A stretch of DNA of 64,000 nt. Source: Gammaproteobacteria bacterium. GTDB taxonomy: Bacteria; Pseudomonadota; Gammaproteobacteria; JASBUN01. This document shows positions 53,038-61,992 of the stretch, piece after piece; position 1 is the stretch's first letter; the number at the start of each line of letters is the position of its first letter. The notes under the pieces were generated by a model. It worked only from the letters and a program-made list of their open reading frames with translations, was not told the DNA's origin and did no database searches. Location of the stretch: positions 1 through 64,000 of the forward strand of contig JASBUN010000031.1 in the NCBI GenBank assembly GCA_030147845.1, written 5' to 3'. The position numbers were made by a program, and so were the translations under genes.

Positions 53038-55430
53038 GATTAACGATAATGGGCAAGGGCCGGACGGCCATCGCATTGTGGTTGATATTTATTCTTACCA
53101 GCGGCGTCATCATCAGTCGCACCCAGTTCACCACCGATTTGTCGGCGTTTCTGCCGCGCAGTCCCACCCCGCAGCAGCAATTGCTTCTAGAACAAATACG
53201 CGATGGGCTCGCCTCGCGACTGATACTGGTCGGCATTGAAGGGTCCGACGCACCAATCCGAGCCGCGCTATCCAAACGAATTGCGCAACAATTACGCGCT
53301 AATCCAGCCTTTGTCAGTGTCAACAACGGCCAACCGGTTAATGCCGAGCGCGATCGTACATTCTTATTCAGCCATCGTTATTTACTGAGTCCAGCGGTTA
53401 CACCTGCACGCTTTAGCATCGACGGCTTACATACCGCGTTTAGCGATAGCATCGATCTGCTCGCCTCGCCCGCCGGGTTGCTGGTCAAATCGTTGCTGCC
53501 GCGCGATCCGACCGGCGAGATGGTGCAGTTACTCGGGCAACTCAACGGCGGCACACACCCGCAGCTAATCGACGGTGCGTGGGCATCACGTGATGGGAAA
53601 CGCGCCTTATTATTGATACAGACCCGCGCCTCGGGTTCCGATACAGACGCTCAGCAAGCTGCCATGACGGCCATCCGTCGGGCGTTCGACACGGCAGCCG
53701 GAGCAAACAAAAAAGTAACCTTGCTTATGACCGGCCCGGGCGTGTTTTCGGTAACATCGCGCCATGTCATCAAGGACCAAGTCACCCTTCTGTCTATCAT
53801 CAGCGTGACGCTTATAGCGTCGCTGCTATTACTCGTATACCGGTCATTTACCGCTTTGGCACTAGGATTTTTGCCTGTAATCACGGGCGCTCTGGCGGGA
53901 ATCGCTGCGGTCAGTCTCGGCTTCGGTTCGGTGCACGGCATAACACTCGGCTTCGGCACCGCGCTCATAGGTGAGGCTGTCGATTACTCGATCTACCTGT
54001 TTGTGCAATCACAACAAGGGGGCGCCGATCAACAGGACTGGATCAAACGTTTCTGGCCTACTATTCGTCTCGGTGTACTGACATCGATATTCGGCTTTGC
54101 TTCGCTACTTTTGTCCGGCTTCCCAGGTTTGGCGCAACTGGGGCTGTATTCAATCGCCGGGCTCGTAGCCGCCGCAATGGTGACACGTTTTGTTTTACCG
54201 CATTTATTGCCGGATACTTTCCGTATCCATGACGTGTCCGCTATCGGTATGCACCTGTCCGGTCTGGTACGACGCGCCACCGCGTTACGTTGGCTGGCAG
54301 CCGCCGTGCTGATTGCGTCATGTGTTACTCTAATCGCACACCGCACCAATTTGTGGAACGATAAGATCTCGTCGCTGAGCCCGGTATCGCAGGCCGATGT
54401 CGAGTTGGATGCTCGGCTTCGCGCCGATATGGGCGCGCCGGATGTGCGTTACCTGGTGGTCGTATCTGGCCCAGATCGTGAATCGGTGTTGCGTTCCGCT
54501 GAACAGGTTTCCAAAGTGTTAAAAAAACAGGTCGCGCAAGGTCAGCTGGCTGGCTTTGAAAGCCCGAGCCACTATCTTCCTAGCCTAGAGACTCAACAAG
54601 CCCGGCGCGCGGCGCTGCCTCCTGCTTCGGTACTGAAGTCCAATTTGCAGCAAGCCGTTGTCGGGCTACCGGTGCACGCTTCCCTATTCGCGCCGTTTCT
54701 AGCCGACGTCGCCAAGGCACGTACGCAACCACTCATACGCCCCGCCGATCTCGAACATACATCGATGGCCATGGCGGTTAACGCGTTACTGGTTCGGCAA
54801 CACGGTCAATGGAGCGCATTGTTACCGCTCACTGCGCCCGACCACAAGAATATCGACGCCGCCAATATTCGCTCGGCATTAAAGGCCGCTGGCTTGAAGA
54901 ATGTGCTATTTGTCGATATGAAAGCTGAATCTGATCGCCTTTATTCGGGCTATCTGCATGAAGCCATTCTTTTGTCTCTGGGTGGCCTGCTGGCGATCAT
55001 CGGATTGCTACTTTTCGTATTTCGCTCACTCGTGCGCGTGCTACGTATTATCTTGCCGCTTGCAGCGGCCGTCATTACCGTCACAGCCGGACTGGCGATA
55101 CTGGGACAACAACTGATCATTTTGCATTTAGTGGGATTACTACTGGTGGTGGCCGTGGGATCCAACTACGCGCTATTTTTTGACCGGATTGAAAGCACAC
55201 CTCGGGAACGGAGGCAAGTCGGCCGAAAAACATACGCGACAATCGGCAGCACCAATTCACCGCGTACTTTGGCGTCCATGTTGTTTGCCAACTTAACCAC
55301 GGTTGCCGGCTTTGGTTTACTTTCATTTTCCAACGTGTCTATTCTGCAAGCGATGGGCGTCACCGTCGCCCCGGGGGTTATTTTGGCGCTGATATATTCG
55401 GCAATTTTCGCTCGGCATGAACATGGCTAA
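53034..55430 (+). CDS. MMPL/RND-family exporter
   Basis: This 798-residue membrane transporter has the MMPL/SSD architecture: helix 1, a periplasmic domain (about 40-240) and five to six helices, then the whole pattern repeated (second periplasmic domain about 445-640). Typical segments are TTDLSAFLPRSPTPQQQ, HGITLGFGTALIGEAVDYSI, SIFGFASLLLSGFPGLAQLG, VGSNYALFFDR and TTVAGFGLLSFSNV. MMPL exporters of aryl polyene loci are thought to move the lipid-linked pigment. Start is GTG 53034, overlapping the LolA-like stop. Confidence 0.93.
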   Translation: MRLTIMGKGRTAIALWLIFILTSGVIISRTQFTTDLSAFLPRSPTPQQQLLLEQIRDGLASRLILVGIEGSDAPIRAALSKRIAQQLRANPAFVSVNNGQPVNAERDRTFLFSHRYLLSPAVTPARFSIDGLHTAFSDSIDLLASPAGLLVKSLLPRDPTGEMVQLLGQLNGGTHPQLIDGAWASRDGKRALLLIQTRASGSDTDAQQAAMTAIRRAFDTAAGANKKVTLLMTGPGVFSVTSRHVIKDQVTLLSIISVTLIASLLLLVYRSFTALALGFLPVITGALAGIAAVSLGFGSVHGITLGFGTALIGEAVDYSIYLFVQSQQGGADQQDWIKRFWPTIRLGVLTSIFGFASLLLSGFPGLAQLGLYSIAGLVAAAMVTRFVLPHLLPDTFRIHDVSAIGMHLSGLVRRATALRWLAAAVLIASCVTLIAHRTNLWNDKISSLSPVSQADVELDARLRADMGAPDVRYLVVVSGPDRESVLRSAEQVSKVLKKQVAQGQLAGFESPSHYLPSLETQQARRAALPPASVLKSNLQQAVVGLPVHASLFAPFLADVAKARTQPLIRPADLEHTSMAMAVNALLVRQHGQWSALLPLTAPDHKNIDAANIRSALKAAGLKNVLFVDMKAESDRLYSGYLHEAILLSLGGLLAIIGLLLFVFRSLVRVLRIILPLAAAVITVTAGLAILGQQLIILHLVGLLLVVAVGSNYALFFDRIESTPRERRQVGRKTYATIGSTNSPRTLASMLFANLTTVAGFGLLSFSNVSILQAMGVTVAPGVILALIYSAIFARHEHG

Positions 55431-56226
55431 GTCGCGCTGGAAACCCTCGCCGCTGATCCGTGCGACAGTCACGTTGCATATCTTGTTGATAATCTATGTA
55501 GCCTTCGTGCCTGCTCAGTGGCGCTGGGCACTGGGGGCGCTAGTCGCCAATCACGTTCTTCTTTCACTACTAGGGCTGTGGCCGCGTAGCCGTTGGCTCG
55601 GGCCCAATTGGACGCGCCTGCCAGCCGCTGCGACGGCAAGAAGTGAAATTGCGTTGACTATCGATGACGGCCCGGATCCGATCGTGACGCCAAAGGTCCT
55701 GGATATTCTGGATCACTATAGCGCTCGCGCGACGTTCTTTTGTATCGGAGAGAACGCAGCACGTTATCCGGATCTATGCCGAGAAATCGTACGTCGGGGG
55801 CACACCGTGGAGAACCACAGTCAGCATCACAGCAAATATTTTGCGTTTATGACTCCCGCCGGATTCACCCGAGAACTACAGTTCGCACAAACGACACTGA
55901 CCACAATTACCGGCCAACGTCCGCTTTTTTTCCGTGCACCGGCCGGCTTGCGCAGCCCATTGCTGGATCCCGCGCTTACTCGCCTGGATCTGCGCCTCGC
56001 CAGTTGGTCGGCGCGCGGCTTCGACACCCGTATTGGAAACGCAAAGCGGGTAAAAAAGCGGCTATTGAGTCATCTTCGTGCGGGCGCAATTCTGCTACTA
56101 CATGACGGTAACGCCGCGCTCACTCGCGAAGGCGTTCCGGTTATTCTTGATGTCATTCCATCGATCATGGCCGCCGCCACTGCTGCCAATTTGCGATTTG
56201 TTACATTGCGCCACGCATTGTCTTGA
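55417..56226 (+). CDS. Polysaccharide deacetylase (NodB/CE4 family)
   Basis: CE4 enzymes remove N- or O-acetyl groups from sugars with a metal held by an Asp and two His. The 269-residue protein has two N-terminal hydrophobic segments (about 10-50), then motif 1 LTIDDGPDP, motif 2 GHTVENHSQHH (H-x3-H), motif 3 FFRAPAGLRSPLLD, and motif 5-like AILLLHDGN. ATG 55417 overlaps the exporter stop by 14 nt; ATG 55423 is possible. A deacetylase in an aryl-polyene-like operon suggests a sugar-bearing lipid substrate, perhaps the one made by the glycosyltransferase at 58003. Confidence 0.9.
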   Translation: MNMAKSRWKPSPLIRATVTLHILLIIYVAFVPAQWRWALGALVANHVLLSLLGLWPRSRWLGPNWTRLPAAATARSEIALTIDDGPDPIVTPKVLDILDHYSARATFFCIGENAARYPDLCREIVRRGHTVENHSQHHSKYFAFMTPAGFTRELQFAQTTLTTITGQRPLFFRAPAGLRSPLLDPALTRLDLRLASWSARGFDTRIGNAKRVKKRLLSHLRAGAILLLHDGNAALTREGVPVILDVIPSIMAAATAANLRFVTLRHALS

Positions 56227-56265
56227 TTGGCAAATTGGTTGTGGTTAGCCCACGGAGACCCATCA

Positions 56266-56943
56266 TTGAACAATAGGAGCCTGCAGACATCTTGGTACCG
56301 TCAAGCGGCAGCAGTAATACCCCGATATTGGTATCTGAAGAGCACTGGAACTGTGCTTTTCATCGCCCTGTTCTTTGGCGCGTATTTTTATTTACTCAAA
56401 AATCCGGCTTATCCGATTACCGTAATGCCGATCACGTGGCTGGATCGCCTGATTGGCTTTCACCCGCGGGCTTTGCCCATCTATCTATCGTTATGGGTAT
56501 ACGTTTCTCTGCCGCCAACATTGTTGGCGACTAAACGTGAGTTATATCACTACGGCATGGCCATCGGAGCGGCGTGTCTGCTCGGCCTGTTTATCTTCTA
56601 TTTCTGGCCGACCGCGGTGCCGGGAGCGAATATCGATTGGACCCGGTACCCGAACGTGGATTTTCTGAAAAACATGGATGCTTCCGGAAACGCCTGCCCA
56701 TCATTACATGTAACTACGGCGATTTTTTCGGGTATTTGGTTGCATCACTTGCTTCGCCGCTTCCGTGCGCCGCCGTGGATTACCAGCCTCAACTGGATTT
56801 GGTGCATTGGTATCGTTTATTCAACCTTGGCCACGCGTCAACATGTGGCGGTCGATGTATTGGCGGGCTTAGCATTGGGGACGGTAGCCGCCTATCTTTC
56901 ATTACGCCATAAGGTCGGGATTAAGGTTTCCGGCGCCGTGTAG
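56266..56943 (+). CDS. PAP2-family membrane phosphatase
   Basis: This 225-residue protein with about six membrane helices resembles PAP2/inositolphosphotransferase (Aur1-like) enzymes: the phosphatase pieces ACPSLHVTTAIFSG and STLATRQHVAVDVLAGLALG supply the catalytic histidines. It probably acts on a lipid phosphate or diphosphate. There is no ATG near the family start; TTG 56266, 8 nt after GGAG, is the best start. A TTG at 56227 directly after the deacetylase stop is an alternative. Part of the same operon. Confidence 0.83.
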   Translation: MNNRSLQTSWYRQAAAVIPRYWYLKSTGTVLFIALFFGAYFYLLKNPAYPITVMPITWLDRLIGFHPRALPIYLSLWVYVSLPPTLLATKRELYHYGMAIGAACLLGLFIFYFWPTAVPGANIDWTRYPNVDFLKNMDASGNACPSLHVTTAIFSGIWLHHLLRRFRAPPWITSLNWIWCIGIVYSTLATRQHVAVDVLAGLALGTVAAYLSLRHKVGIKVSGAV

Positions 56944-57105
56944 CTCCCGGCGGCATCACTTTTCATTGCCACTTTTGCGCTTCGAGCGACTACCGCTTGC
57001 GTCTGATACACTGTCTATGGCGAGCGTTGTTTCAGCGTCCTCGCGTCGAATCCCGGACCCCCTCCCCCGGAAAACCAAACCCATTCACGGCGGCACGTAT
57101 TGGCG

Positions 57106-57891
57106 ATGAAGCAACAAGTAAAAACAGACAAGCCGACGCCGGTGCACGCACCGCATATACCGCTGACTGCCTACTACCGAACGGAGCGCGATCGGCAGGC
57201 ATATCTGCGCCAGATCTTTGACGACACAGCGGCTGATTACGACCGAATCGAGACCCTGCTAGCACGGGGATCGGGCTCGCGTTACCGCCGCCAGGCGCTG
57301 GTGCGCGGCGGTCTAAAAGCCGGTATGAAGGTACTCGATGTCGGTGTCGGTACTGGTTTGGTCGCCGCACAGGCCTGTGTTTTGACCGAGGACGCCGCTT
57401 TGGTGACCGGCGTCGACCCCAGCACCGGCATGATTGCCGCCAGTAAACTACCGAAAGCCATGATGCTCGTCGAAGGCCGAGCCGAATCCTTGCCGTTTCC
57501 CGATAACCACTTTGATTTTCTCAGCATGGGCTATGCGCTACGCCACATCAGCGACCTCGAAGTGGCGTTCGCGGAATTTAAGCGGGTTTTGAAGCCCGGT
57601 GGGCGACTGTGCATACTCGAAATCACACAGGCACAGAGCCGGTTTGGACGATGGTTACTTAAAAGTTATATGCGCGGTTTTATTCCCTTATTGACCCGTC
57701 TCGTGTCCAAACAAAAGAACACCGCGACGATCTGGCGCTATTTCTGGGACAGCATCGAAGCCTGCGTCCCACCCGGGCAGGTACTGGCGACCTTAAGTGC
57801 GGCGGGATTTAGCCGCGTTGAACGGCACCTGGAAATCGGTATCTTTTCAGAATATCAGGCGCTCAAAGCCGATCCCGACCAGACCAATTGA
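57106..57891 (+). CDS. SAM-dependent methyltransferase (UbiE/COQ5-like)
   Basis: This 261-residue class I methyltransferase has the SAM motif VLDVGVGTGLVAAQA, the acidic VTGVDPSTGMI, GRAESLPFPDNHFDF, MGYALRHISDLE and VLKPGGRLCILE. These are the UbiE/MenG motifs. ATG 57106 is preferred to TTG 57100. It ends the plus-strand operon, 162 bp after the phosphatase gene and convergent with the glycosyltransferase. In this context it more likely methylates an aryl head group or polyene precursor than ubiquinone; that is inference. Aryl polyene loci often carry a methyltransferase. Confidence 0.9.
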   Translation: MKQQVKTDKPTPVHAPHIPLTAYYRTERDRQAYLRQIFDDTAADYDRIETLLARGSGSRYRRQALVRGGLKAGMKVLDVGVGTGLVAAQACVLTEDAALVTGVDPSTGMIAASKLPKAMMLVEGRAESLPFPDNHFDFLSMGYALRHISDLEVAFAEFKRVLKPGGRLCILEITQAQSRFGRWLLKSYMRGFIPLLTRLVSKQKNTATIWRYFWDSIEACVPPGQVLATLSAAGFSRVERHLEIGIFSEYQALKADPDQTN

Positions 57892-58002
57892 GGATTGGCA
57901 AAACCAGCCGCTTTACGCGTCACAAGCACATTGATCGGCCGATCATACGGCCGCGCGCAGCAAATATTATCGGCGGGCGCAGCCGGCTCCCGGGGCCGCT
58001 AC

Positions 58003-58767
58003 TCAGAAACGCCCTTGCACACGCCGGAACAACAACACCGGCAAACGCAGTGTGAAGCCGACCAGCAAGCGTGCGTGCATCCAACTCAGTAGCAGGTTAT
58101 CGCGCAGATAGCGGAAGTGCGACACGCCGCCTTGGTCGAGACGAAAATAGCGAACCGGAGCGGCGATATTGACCGGCCTCACCCCTCGCCAGCAAAGCCG
58201 AACCACCGCTTCCGGATCAAAATCGAAACGCCGCATCCAAGACTGGTACCGCATTATGGTACGCAATTCCTCGACCGGATAGACACGGAATCCGAACAGT
58301 GAGTCGCCGATGCCGGCCCACAGCGTTTCGACGTTTGCCCACCAGTTGGACAACCGACGTCCGTTTACGCGTAAGCTCGGCGCGTCGCTGTCGAAAATCG
58401 GTACACCCAGTATCATCGCCGTGGGCTGGCGCAACGACTCCGCCATAAAGGATGGAATGCGATGCGCCGGATGCTGGCCGTCGGCATCCATGGTCAACAC
58501 GTGAGTAAAGCCCGATGAGGCCGCCTGCTCTAAGCCATGCAAAACCGCTGCGCCCTTACCCTGGTTGCGCGGCAGCACCATGATACGCAAGCCTTCGTCC
58601 CGCCCTGCCATTGCCAATAAGCCGTCCGCGGTACCATCATCACTGCCATCCACGACTATCCATACCGGGTTCCAGAATTGACGCGCCGCGCGCACCGTTT
58701 CGTATACCGAAGCGCCGGGGTTATAACTCGGAATGAGCACGAGATGCGTGTTCGAAGGAACCATCAT
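58003..58767 (-). CDS. Family 2 glycosyltransferase
   Basis: This protein of about 254 residues has a GT-A fold of the DPM1/DGDG type: VLIPSYNPGASVYETV, WIVVDGSDDGT, NQGKGAAVLHGLEQA and TMDADGQHP with the metal-binding DxD. It then has RVNGRRLSNWW, MRRFDFDPEAVVRLCWRG and a basic C-terminus with a hydrophobic stretch. ATG 58767 or 58764 is the likely start; a TTG at 58779 is also in frame. It follows the acyltransferase by 20 bp. In aryl polyene and xanthomonadin loci such a transferase works with an acyltransferase to attach the pigment to a sugar or lipid. Confidence 0.9.
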   Translation of the reverse strand: MMVPSNTHLVLIPSYNPGASVYETVRAARQFWNPVWIVVDGSDDGTADGLLAMAGRDEGLRIMVLPRNQGKGAAVLHGLEQAASSGFTHVLTMDADGQHPAHRIPSFMAESLRQPTAMILGVPIFDSDAPSLRVNGRRLSNWWANVETLWAGIGDSLFGFRVYPVEELRTIMRYQSWMRRFDFDPEAVVRLCWRGVRPVNIAAPVRYFRLDQGGVSHFRYLRDNLLLSWMHARLLVGFTLRLPVLLFRRVQGRF

Positions 58768-58787
58768 GAGAAAAAACAAACCGTGAG

Positions 58788-59588
58788 TTAGGGCGTACGA
58801 TCAACCAAGGTCGGCACGAAATCGGATGAATGATCTGCGGCATCCTGCACCAGCTCGTGAGTAAAATATCGCTCCAACTCAGCCACAAATTCGTGGGTAT
58901 TTTGCGGTGGATCAAAGCGTCGACCCAAACGTACTCGGTAACGTATTGGCATCGGTGGTTTGCGGAACAACGGCCAACCCTTAGTCAGATATACCGAATC
59001 CGTTTCGATAAACACCGCTTGCACCGGCACCTTCGCGTGGTGCGCGATGAGGCCGATACTCCCTTTGAGCCGGTTAATCGGCGGCGAAGTCGTACGCGTG
59101 CCCTCAGGAAACAACAATAGATGACTGCCGCTGGAAAAATCATGGGTCGCCTGCTGCACCATGCGCCGCACCGGCTCATTGCGGATATAGCGCGAAAGTC
59201 GCGCACCGGCCCCGAGAAAAATATTATTCATTAGGTCGGCTTTCAACACACATGCAACATTAGGCAAGCGTGATATCACCAGCAGTGCATCCAACAAACA
59301 TGGATGATTGGGCGCGATAATAAGTGACGACTCATTGCGCAAGGCATCCAGTGCCTTCAGATCAAAACTGCAGCGGCGCGAGAGACTAAGACTAGTAAGA
59401 TAGAGGCGGAATCCCGCCATGGTCACGAAACGTCCAATCGCCTGCCCACGGCGTTCGGACAATAACGGATAGATAACGATCGCTATCGGCGTCCAGGCCA
59501 GGCACGATGCGCCCAGCATAAACAAACCGAAATATAGTATAAAATAGTCGTAAACGTTCAGCAGTAACCGCAACGGCGCACGCATCAT
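58788..59588 (-). CDS. PlsC-like 1-acyl-glycerol-phosphate-type acyltransferase
   Basis: This 266-residue protein has one or two N-terminal membrane helices (about 5-45), then the acyltransferase motifs NHPCLLDALL (NHx4D), RRMVQQATHDFSSGSH and FPEGTRT, with VPVQAVFIETD. The start ATG at 59588 overlaps the chorismatase TGA (TGATGATG), showing coupled translation. In the xanthomonadin locus a similar acyltransferase lies next to xanB2. It probably joins the aryl polyene acyl chain to its carrier lipid. Confidence 0.9.
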   Translation of the reverse strand: MMRAPLRLLLNVYDYFILYFGLFMLGASCLAWTPIAIVIYPLLSERRGQAIGRFVTMAGFRLYLTSLSLSRRCSFDLKALDALRNESSLIIAPNHPCLLDALLVISRLPNVACVLKADLMNNIFLGAGARLSRYIRNEPVRRMVQQATHDFSSGSHLLLFPEGTRTTSPPINRLKGSIGLIAHHAKVPVQAVFIETDSVYLTKGWPLFRKPPMPIRYRVRLGRRFDPPQNTHEFVAELERYFTHELVQDAADHSSDFVPTLVDRTP

Positions 59589-60649
59589 CAACCTCGGCCG
59601 CCGTCGACGGACGTAAACGGATGTCCGGCAGTAGCTTCGATTTCCACCAGCAAGTCCTGCCGACATATGTCTGCGTGCAAGTAAATACTCTCGGGAGGGT
59701 GACCGACAATGCGCTCAACTTCGTGGCGCACTTGCTCCAGATCGCGCTCGCGTCGCAAATAAATCTTGTAGCATAAATTGGCTAACTCGAATTTCGCCCG
59801 CGTGGTGCGAACGTTGGCCTGCGCCAGCACACTCTCTATGTTGGCCAACGTTTCGCGCGTTTGCGCGATGACATCGTCCGGGTGCAGAGTCACATGTCCG
59901 ACGATACTGGCCGTCCCGGATACGAACAACACTTCTTCCGTGCCCAGTCGCACTAGACTCGCGCGCGAGAATGTCGGACTGCGCGGGCCGTATTGCTGCG
60001 GATACCGGTAGGCACTGATTTGGCGCGGATTTTCGATATTAAACGGCGCCACGCGTCCGGCCAAAAAAGCGATCGCCAACGGCCCCTGGGTCGAACCGAG
60101 GGCACAGGCGGCGGGGAAATTCCCTACCAAGTCGCGCCCATGCGCAAGAAATGCATCCTTGCGTCCGAGATTAAATTGGCGATAGCGCTCCAGCCCAAAG
60201 CTGTGGACGTTGATGTCGGCAATGTAATTCCAAAATCGGAACAGATATGGGAAGTGTAGCCTATCGAGCAGCGTAAACACTTGACGGTAAGCCGACTCAG
60301 TCGCCTGCTGCAGCGGCGTCTTATTGCTATCCGCTTCAAAATTCGCTTCGGGCAACATGACCACCCCGAACAATACATCGTCGTCATGCCGATAATGAAT
60401 GTCGCCCAAGCGGCCGTGCGTCAGTTGCCCGTTAGCGTACCAAGCTTCGCAGATCGAGTTTCCGCCATCCAATCGCCGCATAGGTACACACATGCATGGC
60501 ACTTCACCGTCAGCCTGTACCGAACTATCGACTGGATCTGCCAAGAAGCAGAGAGCACCCAACACATTGTTTCGCCACTGTACTGGTTGGCTCAAAAACG
60601 CCGCCACCGATAAGCTTGCGCCATGTAGGCGCGATACTGTGTCGTGCAT
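59588..60649 (-). CDS. Chorismatase, XanB2/FkbO/Hyg5 family
   Basis: These enzymes split chorismate to 3-hydroxybenzoate, 4-hydroxybenzoate or a dihydroxycyclohexadiene acid plus pyruvate. The 353-residue protein has the family pattern FRFWNYIADIN, LERYRQFNLGRKDAFL, PAACALGSTQGPLAIAFLAG, IENPRQISAYRYPQQYGPRS and PTFSRASLV, followed by the RidA-like C-terminal half (ETLANIESVLAQANV, YLRRERD). XanB2-type members supply the 3-HBA starter of the xanthomonadin pigment. Subfamily, and so product, cannot be settled by eye. It starts at ATG 60649, overlapping the halogenase stop by 1 nt, and is coupled to the acyltransferase below. Confidence 0.9.
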   Translation of the reverse strand: MHDTVSRLHGASLSVAAFLSQPVQWRNNVLGALCFLADPVDSSVQADGEVPCMCVPMRRLDGGNSICEAWYANGQLTHGRLGDIHYRHDDDVLFGVVMLPEANFEADSNKTPLQQATESAYRQVFTLLDRLHFPYLFRFWNYIADINVHSFGLERYRQFNLGRKDAFLAHGRDLVGNFPAACALGSTQGPLAIAFLAGRVAPFNIENPRQISAYRYPQQYGPRSPTFSRASLVRLGTEEVLFVSGTASIVGHVTLHPDDVIAQTRETLANIESVLAQANVRTTRAKFELANLCYKIYLRRERDLEQVRHEVERIVGHPPESIYLHADICRQDLLVEIEATAGHPFTSVDGGRG

Positions 60650-61992
60650 CAGTTCACCGCTGTACCGGTTTCATCTACCGATTGAATATTGTGCTTACGT
60701 ATTCGCCATGCTTGCAATGTACGTCGAAATTTGAGTAAGGAGCCGATGTAATATAGCCCCTTGAACAGCAACAACGGTCGGCGAATCGGTGTTTTGCCGA
60801 ATACGTCACCCGCCAATACCGACAGCAATGCTTCTTTTACGCGAAAAATATTGCGTGGTCCCATGAACATATCGCGCATAGTCGGATTGGTTACGCGATA
60901 AATAAACCAGGAAAAAGCCTTGGGGCCTTTTCGCATGGTCACATCAAATTTTCGCAATGCAGCCGCTGCTTTATCCGGATGACGCAGACACGTGTCAACG
61001 GCATCGGCGCCAACAAACGCGCTTTGCATGGCCAACATCACACCCGAGGAAAATACCGGATCAATAAACGTATAAGCATCGCCCAGCAGTATGTAATTGT
61101 CGCCGTAGGTACGATCGCACACGTAGGAAAAATTTCCCGTCGCCTCGACCTTTGAAGCCAGTTTCGCATGCTGCAATCGTTGATCCAGAGGTGAGCACAG
61201 GGCAATCGTTTCCTTAAAAAACTGCTCAAGCGATTTGTTGTGCCGGGTTTTCAGGTAATAAGGCCAGATCACCGCGCCGACGCTGGTCATACCATCGGCC
61301 AATGGAATAAACCAGAACCAGCCGTGATCGAACCAGAAAATACTAATGTTACCTTCGTCCTTCCCGGCATTACGCTCGGCACCGGAGAAATGCGCGTAGA
61401 TGGCCGCGCTGTTGTGCCGCTTGTTACGTTGCTTGGCTTTGAAGCGATTGCCGAGAAAAGTATCGCGCCCGGAGGCGTCCAACACAAAACGGCTGCGCAC
61501 GGTTTCAATGCTACCGTCCTCGTGACGTGCCCGCACCACGGCCCCGGCATGGGCCGGCAGAAAGTCGACCTTTTGTACCTGGCAGCCTTCCACCGCCCGC
61601 GCATTCTTGCGCGCGGCATTGCGAAACAGGATCTCATCGAACTCGGAACGCCGCACCTGATAGGCCATGGGCATAGATTTATCCATGGCATCGGCAAACT
61701 GGAACGATTGCTTATGGTCGTGCCAGGGCGAAACGAACTCCGCACCCCACTTTTCCATGCCGATGGCCTTCACCTCATCGGCCAGTCCCAGCTTTTCCAG
61801 CAGCGGCAGATTGGCCGGCAGCAAAGACTCACCAATATGAAAGCGCGGGTGGCGGGCCTTTTCGAGCAAAGTCACGCGATAACCGCGTTCGGCCAATAGC
61901 GCCGCAGCCGTCGAACCGGCCGGGCCGCCGCCGATGACGAGCGCATCGCACTCAGAATCGTATGCCGCTGAAGTTGTTGCTTGTGTATCCAT
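60649..61992 (-). CDS. FAD-dependent halogenase-like oxidoreductase
   Basis: This 447-residue flavoprotein has VIGGGPAGSTAAALLAERGY for FAD binding, HIGESLLPANLPLLEKLG (a halogenase-family signature), the WxWxIP motif as GWFWFIPLADG, VLDASGRDTFLG and GDAYTFIDPVFSSGVMLAM. WxWxIP and HIGES together indicate the flavin-dependent halogenase group rather than an ordinary monooxygenase, though halogenation is not proven. Xanthomonadins are brominated aryl polyenes and their locus encodes a similar enzyme. It is the first gene of the minus-strand operon, overlapping the chorismatase start (TGATG). Confidence 0.88.
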   Translation of the reverse strand: MDTQATTSAAYDSECDALVIGGGPAGSTAAALLAERGYRVTLLEKARHPRFHIGESLLPANLPLLEKLGLADEVKAIGMEKWGAEFVSPWHDHKQSFQFADAMDKSMPMAYQVRRSEFDEILFRNAARKNARAVEGCQVQKVDFLPAHAGAVVRARHEDGSIETVRSRFVLDASGRDTFLGNRFKAKQRNKRHNSAAIYAHFSGAERNAGKDEGNISIFWFDHGWFWFIPLADGMTSVGAVIWPYYLKTRHNKSLEQFFKETIALCSPLDQRLQHAKLASKVEATGNFSYVCDRTYGDNYILLGDAYTFIDPVFSSGVMLAMQSAFVGADAVDTCLRHPDKAAAALRKFDVTMRKGPKAFSWFIYRVTNPTMRDMFMGPRNIFRVKEALLSVLAGDVFGKTPIRRPLLLFKGLYYIGSLLKFRRTLQAWRIRKHNIQSVDETGTAVN

